Origin: Prochlorococcus sp. AG-402-C09
GTDB lineage: Bacteria; Cyanobacteriota; Cyanobacteriia; PCC-6307; Cyanobiaceae
Length of the DNA stretch: 51,659 nt
Direction of reading: 5' to 3'
Assembly (NCBI GenBank): GCA_003279565.1
Contig: QCHN01000010.1
Location: 1-51,659 of the forward strand
Numbering within the stretch: position 1 is the first letter of the stretch; each line of letters starts with the position of its first letter. Positions 16,550-26,118 of this stretch are shown piece by piece. The notes under the pieces were generated by a model that saw nothing but the letters and a program-made list of their open reading frames with translations, was not told the origin of the DNA and made no database searches. The translations under genes and the position numbers were made by a program.

Positions 16550-17435
16550 CTAATTTGTTTAATTCACTGCTAATCGCAGGAAGTAAAAATTGATCTTTGA
16601 CTAATTCTTTCCCAGTTGTAAAAACAACTGTAAGCATAGGATTCTTATTAGGAGCTTCCCACCATGCAACATCATGGCGAACTTCACTCATTAACCCTGC
16701 TTTGCTCCAAAGCTTCGTGGCCAAAGGAAGACCTGCTCCTAAAAAACCATCTACTTGATTCTCTAAATCTTGCTTGCGGCTAACTGGATCGAGTGAGCGT
16801 TGAAAAATTTTTATCAAATGCTCGCTTTCTAATCTTGGGAGCATTTCAAGAGTCATTAATGATTCAAAGATTCTGGCAGTTCCATCGGTTGTCATACTGT
16901 TTCGATTTTCATTTTTTTTTCCATAAAAATCTTTTTCCCTTCCAAAAGGTCCTTCATTCCAAGTTTTTTGACTGCAGTTCCAATTTTTTATTTCAGGCCA
17001 TCTAAGATCATTTAGCCATTGGTTAATTAATTGTCTTTGGATTTTCCATCCTTGATAGTTTGATTTATTAAGAGATGGACCACTTGTTGTACCTGTTAAA
17101 AGATCTAAGATATAACTTGTAGCGTCATTATTGGAGTATGCAATCATTTCATGCAATGCTCTCCTAAGTTCTTCTGAGTTAACAATTAAGTCTTGTTGAA
17201 GCCATACCTGAGTTGCCAATGCATAAACTATTTTTACTACACTGGCAGGATAAAAATTTCTGTTTGTATTCCACCCTGTTCCAAATCCACTAGATGACGT
17301 CGGACTTTCCTTGTCATAACGGACGCATGTTATTGCAATATTTTCTTGAAGGTTGGGAAGACCTTCTTTCTCAAGCCTATCTAGGAGACCTTTTAGGCAA
17401 AGCGCCATCTCAGGGTCTTGTCGGTAGAACGCCAT
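16542..17435 (-). CDS. Class A beta-lactamase-like serine hydrolase
   Basis: A 297-residue protein of the beta-lactamase/penicillin-recognising fold. Serine nucleophile S65 and K68 form the S-x-x-K motif (ASVVKI), S101-N-N103 corresponds to the SDN motif (AYSNNDATS), and KAG in LWSKAGLM occupies the place of KTG. No signal peptide is visible, and KAG instead of KTG argues against a true beta-lactamase. A role in cell-wall peptide metabolism is an inference. It is divergent from the NlpC/P60 gene, 21 bases apart. Confidence 0.8.
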   Translation of the reverse strand: MAFYRQDPEMALCLKGLLDRLEKEGLPNLQENIAITCVRYDKESPTSSSGFGTGWNTNRNFYPASVVKIVYALATQVWLQQDLIVNSEELRRALHEMIAYSNNDATSYILDLLTGTTSGPSLNKSNYQGWKIQRQLINQWLNDLRWPEIKNWNCSQKTWNEGPFGREKDFYGKKNENRNSMTTDGTARIFESLMTLEMLPRLESEHLIKIFQRSLDPVSRKQDLENQVDGFLGAGLPLATKLWSKAGLMSEVRHDVAWWEAPNKNPMLTVVFTTGKELVKDQFLLPAISSELNKLAI

Positions 17436-17456
17436 AGCGCTCGAAAAGAACTTAAT

Positions 17457-18209
17457 ATGACCTTAGAGGTTTTAATGACGAAATCTTCATTTGTTTTGGG
17501 AAGTTTGTGGAAACTGCGAATAAATATAGATGGATTAAAAAGTGAAAATAGTGATGAATTAGTTACTCAAGCAAGAATTGGTAGGAGTTTTCAAGTGATT
17601 GATAGTTTAAGATTTAATTTTAAAAATAAGGAAATTGTAGATAGAGTTAAAGTGCGTCTTTTGGAAGATGACTATATTTGTTGGTTTAAATTTTCTGAAT
17701 TAATTCATAACGCTTCAAAAATAGAATCCTGGGAGTCTGAATGTTTCACTGAAGAGAAAATTATTTCTAAGATACCTAGAATATTGTCTTGGACTAAGGC
17801 TGCGAAACAGATAAATAATGAATATTTATGGGGTGGAACAATAGGTCCAAATTTTGATTGTTCTGGTTTGGTTCAATCTGCTTTTGCAAGTTCAGGTATT
17901 TGGATACCAAGAGATGCTTATCAGCAGGAAGCATTCTGCAAAAATGTAGCATTGGATATTGGAACTTTAGGTGGAAAATTAATTCCTGGTGATTTACTTT
18001 TCTTTGGATCTTCTGAAAAATGTACACATGTGGGATTGCACATTGAGAATGGTTTTTATATTCACAGTTCTGGGGTAACTGATGGGCATAATGGAATAGA
18101 GATTGACGGTTTATTTCAACCGAACCTTGGAAAAATTGCTTCTTTTTATAGATCTAAATTTAGATCTGCTGGAAGAGTGATTTCTTGTTATCAGAGTGAA
18201 AAACTCTAA
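17457..18209 (+). CDS. NlpC/P60 family cysteine peptidase
   Basis: A 250-residue protein from the ATG at 17457; a TTG at 17418 would overlap the divergent hydrolase gene. The N-terminal 110 residues are a divergent SH3-like region. The NlpC/P60 domain has Cys135 in FDCSGLVQSAF, His191 in THVGLHIENG and His203 in IHSSG, a full catalytic set. Such enzymes cut gamma-D-Glu to diamino acid bonds in wall peptides. No obvious signal peptide. Followed by a glycosyltransferase gene after 33 bases. Confidence 0.88.
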   Translation: MTLEVLMTKSSFVLGSLWKLRINIDGLKSENSDELVTQARIGRSFQVIDSLRFNFKNKEIVDRVKVRLLEDDYICWFKFSELIHNASKIESWESECFTEEKIISKIPRILSWTKAAKQINNEYLWGGTIGPNFDCSGLVQSAFASSGIWIPRDAYQQEAFCKNVALDIGTLGGKLIPGDLLFFGSSEKCTHVGLHIENGFYIHSSGVTDGHNGIEIDGLFQPNLGKIASFYRSKFRSAGRVISCYQSEKL

Positions 18210-18242
18210 AGAAGATTAATTGACCCTTATGAGGAGTTTTGA

Positions 18243-19205
18243 ATGAATTCTAATGTCGCCTTATCAATAGTTGTTCCTATCTATAACGAAGAAGAAAGTC
18301 TTCCTTTTTTGGTTAATCAGTTATTAGAAGTTTTACAGCCTATGGAGGAAACTTTTGAATTGGTTTTAGTAAATGATGGTTCATCAGATAACAGCGCTGA
18401 GGTGATCAGAAAACTAAGCTTTGAGATACCAGAATTAGTTGGAGTTCTTCTACGTAAAAACTATGGACAGACTGCTGCTATGGCAGCAGGATTTGATATT
18501 TCTTCTGGTGAGATAGTCGTGACACTTGATGGTGATTTGCAAAATGATCCTAAAGATATTCCTTTATTGGTTAATAAGATTAGGGATGGATTTGATCTTG
18601 TAAGTGGGTGGAGATATCGAAGGCAAGATGCTGCTATCAGTAGAAAGCTTCCATCAAAAATTGCTAACAGATTAATTGGGAAAGTGACTGGAGTTCGTCT
18701 TAATGATTATGGATGTTCTTTAAAGGCGTATAGGAAAGAAGTTTTGACTGATATGAGATTATATGGAGAATTGCATAGATTTTTACCTGTTTTAGCAAAT
18801 ATTGAAGGAGCTAGAATTACGGAGGTAAAAGTAAATCATAGGGCCCGTCAATTTGGTTCTAGTAAGTATGGTATAGACAGAACTTTTAGAGTCTTAATGG
18901 ACTTGTTGACTGTTTGGTTTATGAATAGATTTTTAACTAGACCCATGTATGTTTTTGGGTTTGGTGGGATTCTTGCAATTATTGGGAGCTTCATAACAAG
19001 TTTTTACTTATTAATCATCAAACTTCTAGGCGAAGATATTGGTAATAGACCTTTGCTTATTTTCGCTTTACTTCTTGCAGTGACTGGAGTTCAACTTTTT
19101 GGGTTTGGCTTGCTTGGAGAGCTTCAGATCCGGACTTATCATGAAAGTCAAAATAGACCAATTTATCGCATTAGAGATACATTCCGGGGAGGACGAGAGG
19201 CTTGA
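18243..19205 (+). CDS. GT2 glycosyltransferase, polyprenyl-phosphate sugar synthase type
   Basis: A 320-residue family 2 glycosyltransferase. The nucleotide-sugar binding start is SIVVPIYNEEESLPFLVNQL; the DxD motif is D96-G-D98 (LDGDLQNDP). Two C-terminal membrane segments (about residues 235-260 and 270-295) mark the GtrB/ArnC/DPM1-like class, which moves a sugar from a nucleotide to polyprenyl phosphate. Substrate unknown. A good site AGGAG lies 6 bases before the ATG. Its last 43 bases overlap the convergent gene. Confidence 0.92.
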   Translation: MNSNVALSIVVPIYNEEESLPFLVNQLLEVLQPMEETFELVLVNDGSSDNSAEVIRKLSFEIPELVGVLLRKNYGQTAAMAAGFDISSGEIVVTLDGDLQNDPKDIPLLVNKIRDGFDLVSGWRYRRQDAAISRKLPSKIANRLIGKVTGVRLNDYGCSLKAYRKEVLTDMRLYGELHRFLPVLANIEGARITEVKVNHRARQFGSSKYGIDRTFRVLMDLLTVWFMNRFLTRPMYVFGFGGILAIIGSFITSFYLLIIKLLGEDIGNRPLLIFALLLAVTGVQLFGFGLLGELQIRTYHESQNRPIYRIRDTFRGGREA

Positions 19206-19645
19206 AATTTTTTATTTAAATCAATAGTTTTTCCTTTATAAGATGAAATGCCAGCTGCAGATGCAATAACAACTCGACTGTCAGAATCCCTTAATCCTCT
19301 TCTTAAAAAAGGCAATGCTTTATTGTTCTCCCATTGACTAGCAATTTGAATAGCTAATAGACGATCACTTGGGTTGCTAGAGATTAATTTAGTTAATTGT
19401 TTTTTTGTTTCTAGTGAATTTAGTGAAAGTTGATGTATAAAAGGCTCTGATTTTTTGTTAATCAGTTTGGGTGATTTTTGAGTTTGTAACCTCTTTTCGA
19501 TTACCAAAGGAGCTGATGTTACTTGGCCCTTTGAAAGAGAATCCTTTTGAGATTTAAAAAAAGCTGACGCCCTGGATTGTTTTTTTGAACTCCAAAGGAT
19601 TAAAGCAATAATTAGAGCTAAACCACCAGCAAAAACTTGATTCAT
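19163..19645 (-). CDS. Hypothetical protein with N-terminal anchor and HEAT-like repeats
   Basis: A 160-residue protein. Residues 2-19 are hydrophobic (QVFAGGLALIIALILW), a signal anchor. A basic linker follows, and residues 80-145 read like one or two HEAT/PBS-lyase-like repeats (DRLLAIQIASQWENNKALPF then RRGLRDSDSRVVIASAAGIS). Such repeats mediate protein contacts. Function unknown. Its 3' end overlaps the glycosyltransferase gene by 43 bases tail to tail. Confidence 0.7.
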   Translation of the reverse strand: MNQVFAGGLALIIALILWSSKKQSRASAFFKSQKDSLSKGQVTSAPLVIEKRLQTQKSPKLINKKSEPFIHQLSLNSLETKKQLTKLISSNPSDRLLAIQIASQWENNKALPFLRRGLRDSDSRVVIASAAGISSYKGKTIDLNKKFQASRPPRNVSLMR

Positions 19646-19781
19646 GATGAGAAAACCTGTTTAACGATGCATCTTAGTAAAAAAAGATAAATGGATTGAA
19701 CTTTTATGTCATCAATGGGTTGTATTTGGTTTGATTAGATCATAATTCTATAAAATAAAAGTGGATTTATTGAAATAAGTA

Positions 19782-19898
19782 ATGACTAGTGAACTAGCTT
19801 CAAGTTTGCTTCCCACAATTCTGATTCCATTAGTTGGAATAATGGGTCCAGCCGTTTTCATTGTTTTGATTGGTAGGTACATAACAGCTACTGAGTAA
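19782..19898 (+). CDS. psaI: Photosystem I subunit VIII
   Basis: A 38-residue one-helix protein: MTSELASSLLPTILIPLVGI, then MGPAVFIVLIGRYI and a short polar end. The length, single helix and conserved central IPLVGIMGPA identify PsaI, which helps PsaL bind and stabilises PSI trimers. It lies 34 bases before psaL, the usual cyanobacterial pair. Confidence 0.93.
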   Translation: MTSELASSLLPTILIPLVGIMGPAVFIVLIGRYITATE

Positions 19899-19932
19899 TT
19901 TCAAAAACTTAATTTACAAATTCTTTTAGCCC

Positions 19933-20460
19933 ATGACTAAATCTCAAGAAACACTTATGCAAAAGTGGGCTGTGAAAACAGTCACAGACCCAACTGTTGG
20001 TAATCTTCAAACCCCTGTTAATAGTGGTTGGTTTACGAAGATGGTTATAAATAATCTTCCTGTTTATAGAGAAGGGTTATCGCCAAACTTTAGAGGCCTC
20101 GAAACTGGAGCAATTTTTGGCTATTTACTCTTTGGTCCGTTCTCTATGACAGGGCCTCTTAGAAATACTGATTTTGCCTTGACAGCAGGTTTACTTGGCG
20201 GCGTGGGAGCTATTCAAATACTGACTGCTCTTTTTATTCTTTACAATGCTGCGGGTAAGGCGCCTAATGTGCAGCCCCCTGATGCAACAGTCCCAAATCC
20301 TCCTTCTGATTTATTTACTCGAGCAGGATGGAATGATTTTACAAATGGTTTTTGGTTAGGAGGTACAGGAGGTGTTGTATTTGCTTGGTTGTTAATTGGT
20401 ACTTTGCATCTAGATACTGTTCTACCATTAATTAAGGAATATCATCTACTTGGAGCTTAA
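19933..20460 (+). CDS. psaL: Photosystem I subunit XI
   Basis: A 175-residue PsaL. Conserved blocks are [40 protein letters not shown], and the C-terminal WLLIGTLHL. Three membrane helices are visible. PsaL forms the centre of the PSI trimer and binds several chlorophylls. It runs towards psaB, and a hairpin terminator follows about 110 bases after its stop. Confidence 0.97.
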   Translation: MTKSQETLMQKWAVKTVTDPTVGNLQTPVNSGWFTKMVINNLPVYREGLSPNFRGLETGAIFGYLLFGPFSMTGPLRNTDFALTAGLLGGVGAIQILTALFILYNAAGKAPNVQPPDATVPNPPSDLFTRAGWNDFTNGFWLGGTGGVVFAWLLIGTLHLDTVLPLIKEYHLLGA

Positions 20461-20538
20461 AAATAATTTATTTCAACTGATTGATGATTTGTTAAAAGCT
20501 TGAACTTAGATGAATTTATCTGTTTTTACTTATAAATA

Positions 20539-20811
20539 TCTATAGATAATCTCATAAATATTAGTTCCCATAAAAAAAAGAACACTGTCTTTATAGGCGG
20601 TGTTTTTTTAACTGGAGGCTGCTTGTTAAAGATTTATCCGAATTTACCAGAAGTAGAAGCGATAACAAAGGCTCCAAAGGTGACAAAGTTTCCAACTGTG
20701 AAATGTGTCAAACCAACTAACCGTGCTTGGACAATTGATAATGCAACAGGTTTATCTCTCCAGCCTACTAAATTAGCTATTGGAGTTCTTTGATGAGCCC
20801 AAACAAGAGTT
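20539..20811. repeat. Tandem duplication, copy 1 (psaB tail and terminator)
   Basis: This segment recurs at 20812-21083 in direct orientation (the shared end TCTATA reaches 21089). It holds the psaB terminator and the last 58 psaB codons. Differences are few: one less A in the A-run, T/C at 20605/20877, C/T at 20721/20993 (silent in psaB), and the 24-base core of the terminator hairpin, which is reversed and complemented between copies. Confidence 0.95.
20572..20609. terminator. Bidirectional hairpin terminator, copy 1
   Basis: AACAC (20581-20585) pairs with GTGTT (20600-20604), extended outward by an A-run on the left and a T-run (to 20609) on the right. It gives a T-tailed hairpin on + after psaL. 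The inner 24 bases (20581-20604) are the reverse complement of those in copy 2. Confidence 0.7.
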
Positions 20812-20828
20812 TCTATAGATAATCTCAT
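20634..20828 (-). pseudogene. psaB: psaB 3'-end duplicate fragment
   Basis: The reading frame repeats the C-terminal 58 residues of PsaB exactly ([20 protein letters not shown] onward to the stop at 20634) with one silent change. At its upstream end it runs not into psaB but into the duplicated intergenic sequence (residues MRLS). It has no PSI function by itself and no ribosome binding site of note. Confidence 0.92.
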
Positions 20829-21083
20829 AAATATTAGTTCCCATAAAAAAAGAACACCGCCTATAAAGACAGTGTTCTTTTAACTGGAGGCTGCTTGTTA
20901 AAGATTTATCCGAATTTACCAGAAGTAGAAGCGATAACAAAGGCTCCAAAGGTGACAAAGTTTCCAACTGTGAAATGTGTCAAACCAACTAATCGTGCTT
21001 GGACAATTGATAATGCAACAGGTTTATCTCTCCAGCCTACTAAATTAGCTATTGGAGTTCTTTGATGAGCCCAAACAAGAGTT
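20812..21083. repeat. Tandem duplication, copy 2 (authentic psaB end)
   Basis: Second member of the direct repeat. Its right part is the functional psaB 3' end, its left part the psaB terminator. The junction at 20812 (TCTATAGATAATC) shows the repeat unit joined by the 6-base overlap TCTATA. Confidence 0.95.
20845..20881. terminator. Bidirectional hairpin terminator of psaB, copy 2
   Basis: AAAGAACAC (20849-20857) pairs perfectly with GTGTTCTTT (20872-20880), a 9-bp stem. On the minus strand it is followed by seven T, 25 bases after the psaB stop, so it ends psaAB transcription. Confidence 0.8.
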
Positions 21084-23134
21084 TCTATAAGTTCTTGCCA
21101 ATAACCCCTCCAAGAGATGAGGAACATAAATCCAGTCGCCCATATGAGATGGCCAAATAAGAACATCCAAGCCCATGGAGATAAAGCATTTACACCAAAT
21201 GGGTTATATCCATTGATTAATTGTGAACTATTTAGCCATAGATAATCTCTAAACCATCCCATTAAATAGGTACCAGATTCATTGAATTGAGCTGTATTAC
21301 CCATCCAAATTGCTAGATGTTTCCAATGCCAATAGAAGGTAATCCAGGCAATAGTATTTAAGGCCCAGAACATTGCTAAATAAGTAGCGTCCCAAGAAGA
21401 ACTATCACAAGTACCACCACGGCCTGGTCCATCGCAAGGGAAAGCAAATCCTAAATCCTTTTTGTCTGGAATTAGTTTTGTTCCTCTAGCATCAAGAGCA
21501 CCCTTTATAAGAATCAAAGCAGTTGTATGAAGTCCCAATGCAATTGCATGATGAACTAAGAAGTCTGCGGGTCCTATAGGTAAGAAGTTTGTAAGAGCAT
21601 CTGGTCTGTTAATCATATCCATCCAGTAATGGTTGCCTGGCATGGTGCTTGCAGCTATTGACGCAGAACTAGATGCATTAGCTAATAAAGCATTAAAGCC
21701 ATACATCATTTTTCCGCTTGCAGCTTGAGCAAACTGAGCAAATACTGGTTCAATAAGAATCTGTTTTTCAGGTGTGCCAAAGGCTACAACTACATCATTG
21801 TGGACATAGATTCCAAGAGTATGGAAGCCTAGGAGCATTGTTACCCAACTTAAGTGGCTAATTAAGGCTTCTTTTGTACTGAGGATTCTTGCTAATACAT
21901 TATCTTTATTAAGCTCTGGATCATAGTCTCTGACAAAGAAAATTGCTCCGTGAGAGAACGCACCGACCATCAAGAACATTGCTATGTATTGATGATGGGT
22001 ATATAGAGCTGACTGAGTTGTGTAATCCCTTGCGATAAATGCATATGAAGGAAGTGCACCCATATGCTGGGCGACCAAACTACAAGCTACACCTAAAGAA
22101 GCGAGTGCAAGTCCAAGTTGAAAATGGAGTGAGTTGTTAACTGTCTCAAATAGTCCATTGTGCTTTATACCGAAATAACCCTTATGTGGATCTTTTGGAT
22201 GACTTGTATTGTGTGCTTCAACAATTTCTTTAAGGCTATGGCCAATACCAAAGTTAGTCCTATACATATGGCCTGCAATTATAAATACAACTCCTATAGC
22301 CAAATGATGGTGAGCAATATCTGTAAGCCAAAGTGATTCACTTTGAGGGTGAAGTCCACCTAAGAATGTAAATATCGCTGTACCAGCTCCTTGAGTAGTT
22401 CCAAAAACAGCATCAAGAGAATCAGGGTTTTGAGCATAAGCTCCCCAATTCCCTGAGAAAAATGGAGTTAGACCCTCTGGATGAGGCATAACAGTTAACC
22501 AGTTATCCCAGCCAACATGTATTCCTCTTGATTCAGGAATGGCTACATGAATTAAGTGACCAGTCCAAGCAATACTGCTGAATCCAAAAAGAACAGCTAG
22601 GTGATGATTTAATTGAGATTCTGCATTTTTAAACCATGCTAATGAGGGTCTGTATTTAGGTTGAAGATGAAGCCATCCAGCAAACAATAACCAGCAGACA
22701 AGAATGTTGATAAAGATTGCGCCCTGGAAAAGCTGCTCATTGGTTCTCATGCCAATTGTGTACCACCAGTGGTATAAGCCTGAGTAAGCAATATTGACTG
22801 GAGAAGTTGCTCCTGCCTGAGTTAGAGCATCAGTAAGACCTTGTCCAAAATGAGGATCCCAAATTGCATGAGCAATTGGACGAGTATGAGTGGGATCTAA
22901 AACCCATTGCTCAAAGTTTCCTTGCCAAGCAATGTGAAAAAGATTTCCTGCCACCCAAAGACCAATGATGGCTAAGTGACCAAAATGAGTAGAGAAGAGT
23001 TTTTGATATAACTGTTCCTCTGTCATACCGTCATGACTTTCGAAGTCGTGAGCGGTAGCTATGCCGTACCAGATTCTTCTGGTTGTAGGGTCTTGAGCAA
23101 GACCCTGACTAAAAGATGGAAATTTAGTTGCCAT
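20906..23134 (-). CDS. psaB: Photosystem I P700 apoprotein A2
   Basis: Full-length PsaB, 742 residues. It starts [20 protein letters not shown]. The FX iron-sulphur loop [18 protein letters not shown] is present with both cysteines, and eleven membrane helices with many His ligands for chlorophyll can be followed. PsaA and PsaB form the reaction-centre heterodimer carrying P700, A0, A1 and FX. It follows psaA after 21 bases as one transcript. Its last 58 codons are duplicated downstream. Confidence 0.99.
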   Translation of the reverse strand: MATKFPSFSQGLAQDPTTRRIWYGIATAHDFESHDGMTEEQLYQKLFSTHFGHLAIIGLWVAGNLFHIAWQGNFEQWVLDPTHTRPIAHAIWDPHFGQGLTDALTQAGATSPVNIAYSGLYHWWYTIGMRTNEQLFQGAIFINILVCWLLFAGWLHLQPKYRPSLAWFKNAESQLNHHLAVLFGFSSIAWTGHLIHVAIPESRGIHVGWDNWLTVMPHPEGLTPFFSGNWGAYAQNPDSLDAVFGTTQGAGTAIFTFLGGLHPQSESLWLTDIAHHHLAIGVVFIIAGHMYRTNFGIGHSLKEIVEAHNTSHPKDPHKGYFGIKHNGLFETVNNSLHFQLGLALASLGVACSLVAQHMGALPSYAFIARDYTTQSALYTHHQYIAMFLMVGAFSHGAIFFVRDYDPELNKDNVLARILSTKEALISHLSWVTMLLGFHTLGIYVHNDVVVAFGTPEKQILIEPVFAQFAQAASGKMMYGFNALLANASSSASIAASTMPGNHYWMDMINRPDALTNFLPIGPADFLVHHAIALGLHTTALILIKGALDARGTKLIPDKKDLGFAFPCDGPGRGGTCDSSSWDATYLAMFWALNTIAWITFYWHWKHLAIWMGNTAQFNESGTYLMGWFRDYLWLNSSQLINGYNPFGVNALSPWAWMFLFGHLIWATGFMFLISWRGYWQELIETLVWAHQRTPIANLVGWRDKPVALSIVQARLVGLTHFTVGNFVTFGAFVIASTSGKFG

Positions 23135-23155
23135 TTTATAAAAGATCAGAGAGGG

Positions 23156-25462
23156 TCAGCCGAGACCGATTAAGCGAGCGTGGAAGAAGGCCCAAGTTGT
23201 AGCAATTCCTCCTAGAAGGAAATGAGCTGCTCCTACTGCACGACCTTGAGTGATAGATAGAGCTCTTGGTTGAATAGTTGGAGCCAACTTAAGTTTATTA
23301 TGAGCCCAAATAATTGACTCAAATAATTCTTGCCAGTAACCACGGCCACTGAATAGGAACATAAGACTAAATGCCCAAACGAAATGAGCTCCTAAGAACA
23401 TCAAACCGTACATACTTATGGGTTGACCATAGCTTGTAAGGACCTGTGATGACTGAGCCCATAAGAAATCTCTAAGCCATCCGTTAATAGTTATGGAGCT
23501 TTGAGCAAAGTTTCCTCCTGTAAGACCCCATACATCACTTTGCATTTTCCATGAGAAATGGAAGATAACTACTGATAAGCCGTTATACATCCAGAACAAT
23601 CCAAGGAAAACATGATCCCAAGATGAAACTTGGCATGTACCTCCTCTTCCTGGTCCATCACAGGGGAATCTAAATCCAAGGTTCGCTTTGTCAGGAATTA
23701 GTCTGGAGCTCCTTGCGAATAAAACTCCTTTTAAAAGAATCAGAAGAGTTACGTGGATAGTAAAAGCATGGATATGGTGAATCATGAAATCAGCAGTTCC
23801 TAAAGGTATAGGAGCGATTCCAATCTTTCCCCCAACTTGACTTACGGAACCATTAAAGACCTCGCTAACCAAACCACTTTGAAGGTTTACATTCGCACCA
23901 GCAAGAGTGGTAGAGCCAGCAGCTGAATGATGAATATTTTGAATCCATTGAGCAAAAACAGGTTGAAGTTGTATACCTGTATCACTGAACATATCTGCAG
24001 GTCTTCCTAAAGCACGCATTACATCATTGTGAATGTAAAGACCAAAGCTATGGAAACCTAAGAACATACAAGCCCAATTTAGATGACTAATTAATGCATC
24101 TCTTGCTTTCAAAATTCTGTCTAGGACGTTATCAATATGGACAGCTGGGTCATAGTCTCTAATCATTGCAATACCAGCATGAGCTGCTGCACCGACAATA
24201 AATAATCCTCCTATCCACATATGATGTGTAAATAGACCAAGGACGGTTGGGTAATCAATCGACAAGTACGGATATGGGGGCATCGCATACATGTGATGGG
24301 AAATAATGATGCTCAAGGAGCCAATCATTGCGAGGTTTAAACCAAGCTGAGCATGCCAACTATTAGCTAAAAACTCATAAATTCCCTTATGTCCATTTGG
24401 AGCAGGGAAAAGAATTGGATCTCCAGCATGATTATCTAGTATTTCTTTAAGACTATGGCCAATGCCAAACATTGTTCTATAAAGATGTCCACCAAATACA
24501 GCTAGTACTCCAAAAGCTAAATGGTGATGAGAAATATCTGTCATCCATAAGCTTCCTGTAACCGGATTTAGACCACCTTTGAAAGTTAGAAAATCACTAA
24601 ACGCCCACCAATTTGTAGTAAAGAAATTTTCAACTGTTCTTCCTGCTAGGCCAGGGAATATTTGACTAGCAATAGCAGGATTGCAAAGTTCGTGGGGCAG
24701 AGGCATGTCTGCAATTGAAGCAATAGGAATGCCATCAATAACTAGAGGCTTTCCAGCATCAATTGCATCCATAAGCGCTGCAGTTGGTGCGCCAATGTGA
24801 ATGCAATGTCCAGCCCAAGCAATAGAACCCAATCCCACTAGACCAGCTATGTGGTGATTGAGCATCGATTCAAGATTCCTGAACCAATCAAGCTTTGGGG
24901 CGGCTTTGTGATAGTGATATATGCCTCCATGCAACATAATTGCAGCCATTAGTAGAGCACCAATAGCTAGAGCCATTAGCTCAGTTTCATTAGTAATACC
25001 CCAACCTCTCCACATCTGGAAAATTCCTGATGTGATCTGAATGCCGTGATAATTACCGCCCAAATCAGCATTGAGCATTTCTTGACCAACTATTGGCCAA
25101 ACGACTTGAGCTCCAGGTTTTACGTGAGTTGGATCTGCTAGCCAGCCAGAATAATTTGAAAAGCGAGCTCCATGAAAGAAAGCTGCGCTCATCCAAATAA
25201 AGATGACTGCTAAGTGGCCAAAATGAGCAGAAAATACTTTTCTACTTGTTTCTTGTAGATCTCCAACATGGGTATCAAAATCATGCGCATCAGCATGAAG
25301 ATTCCATATCCATGTAGTGGTCTTTGGACCCTTTGCAAGAGTCTTGGACCAAAAACCAGGCTTATCAAGCTTGGAAAAATCTACAGGGATTGCATCAGTT
25401 TCGATAGGTTTATCGAGAACTGGCTCTTTTTTTTGTTCTCTTTCTGGTGGGCTAATGGTCAT
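23156..25462 (-). CDS. psaA: Photosystem I P700 apoprotein A1
   Basis: Full-length PsaA, 768 residues, starting [20 protein letters not shown]. The FX loop [18 protein letters not shown] provides two of the four cysteines of the interpolypeptide 4Fe-4S cluster. Eleven membrane helices; several HHLAFG and HIHAF type chlorophyll-binding motifs are visible. First gene of psaAB; its promoter lies in the 656-base region upstream. Confidence 0.99.
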   Translation of the reverse strand: MTISPPEREQKKEPVLDKPIETDAIPVDFSKLDKPGFWSKTLAKGPKTTTWIWNLHADAHDFDTHVGDLQETSRKVFSAHFGHLAVIFIWMSAAFFHGARFSNYSGWLADPTHVKPGAQVVWPIVGQEMLNADLGGNYHGIQITSGIFQMWRGWGITNETELMALAIGALLMAAIMLHGGIYHYHKAAPKLDWFRNLESMLNHHIAGLVGLGSIAWAGHCIHIGAPTAALMDAIDAGKPLVIDGIPIASIADMPLPHELCNPAIASQIFPGLAGRTVENFFTTNWWAFSDFLTFKGGLNPVTGSLWMTDISHHHLAFGVLAVFGGHLYRTMFGIGHSLKEILDNHAGDPILFPAPNGHKGIYEFLANSWHAQLGLNLAMIGSLSIIISHHMYAMPPYPYLSIDYPTVLGLFTHHMWIGGLFIVGAAAHAGIAMIRDYDPAVHIDNVLDRILKARDALISHLNWACMFLGFHSFGLYIHNDVMRALGRPADMFSDTGIQLQPVFAQWIQNIHHSAAGSTTLAGANVNLQSGLVSEVFNGSVSQVGGKIGIAPIPLGTADFMIHHIHAFTIHVTLLILLKGVLFARSSRLIPDKANLGFRFPCDGPGRGGTCQVSSWDHVFLGLFWMYNGLSVVIFHFSWKMQSDVWGLTGGNFAQSSITINGWLRDFLWAQSSQVLTSYGQPISMYGLMFLGAHFVWAFSLMFLFSGRGYWQELFESIIWAHNKLKLAPTIQPRALSITQGRAVGAAHFLLGGIATTWAFFHARLIGLG

Positions 25463-25814
25463 CGAGTGATTCCTTCAGGAATGTGATCGAGGTTTGGGGG
25501 GCCTAATCTTACGAAGATCAGGGTTAAATCTTAATTAAGTAATTCTACTTATGAAGTGGGATTACTTTGTGAAAGATTTTAGGAATTCAAGACCTACCTT
25601 TGAAGTTACTTGAAAAACCTATATAGGGGTTATGACATAAGCATAAAGTAGACAGTCAGTTACTACGGAAGCATGTAACAAATGTTCTACACTTTTATTA
25701 TTAAGTCGTCATTGAATCCATGGTTTTTCTTAATTAGTAAATCATTGCCTGTTGTGGAGGGCCGGGGAAAAAGTTATTTAGGTCTAGGAGCTTTATTTGT
25801 TGTAACTATTAATT

Positions 25815-25848
25815 GGGTAAAAACTCGTTCATTACAAGAGTTTTTCCC
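25815..25848. other. Hairpin in the psaA-cobJ intergenic region
   Basis: GGGTAAAAACTC (25815-25826) pairs with GAGTTTTTCCC (25838-25848), 11 bp with one bulged T, loop of 11 bases. The 656 bases between psaA and the cobJ frame (25463-26118) hold the psaA promoter, this hairpin and the likely 5' end of cobJ; two open frames there (25682-25867, 25872-26060) do not look like proteins. The hairpin could end a small RNA or a leader transcript. Confidence 0.45.
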
Positions 25849-26118
25849 TTTGACAAGTTTAAGTTAGATGCTTGCCATTAGGTAAAAATACTACTCAATT
25901 TCTTGATAAGAGCTTTTTATTGAAGTCAACAAACTTATTTGAAAACTATATTCACCATTTTTCAGTATTCATTTTTACTAAAGCTTTCTTTAAGAGGCTA
26001 CCTTATATAAATAAATCAAAAATTTATTTTATCTCTCGTTCTGGAAAAAACATTAGTTAAAACTCCAAAAAGGATTGCATTCGGATTCTCTTTAAGCGCT
26101 CTGCCTTTACTTAAGAGA

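Noticed and set aside
20634-20828. The 64-codon psaB-like frame as a functional gene
   Set aside because: It is an exact tail duplicate with no start region of its own; treated as a fragment.
25682-26060. Two frames of about 61 codons between psaA and cobJ
   Set aside because: Composition is like translated AT-rich intergenic DNA, one runs through a hairpin, and neither resembles a protein family.
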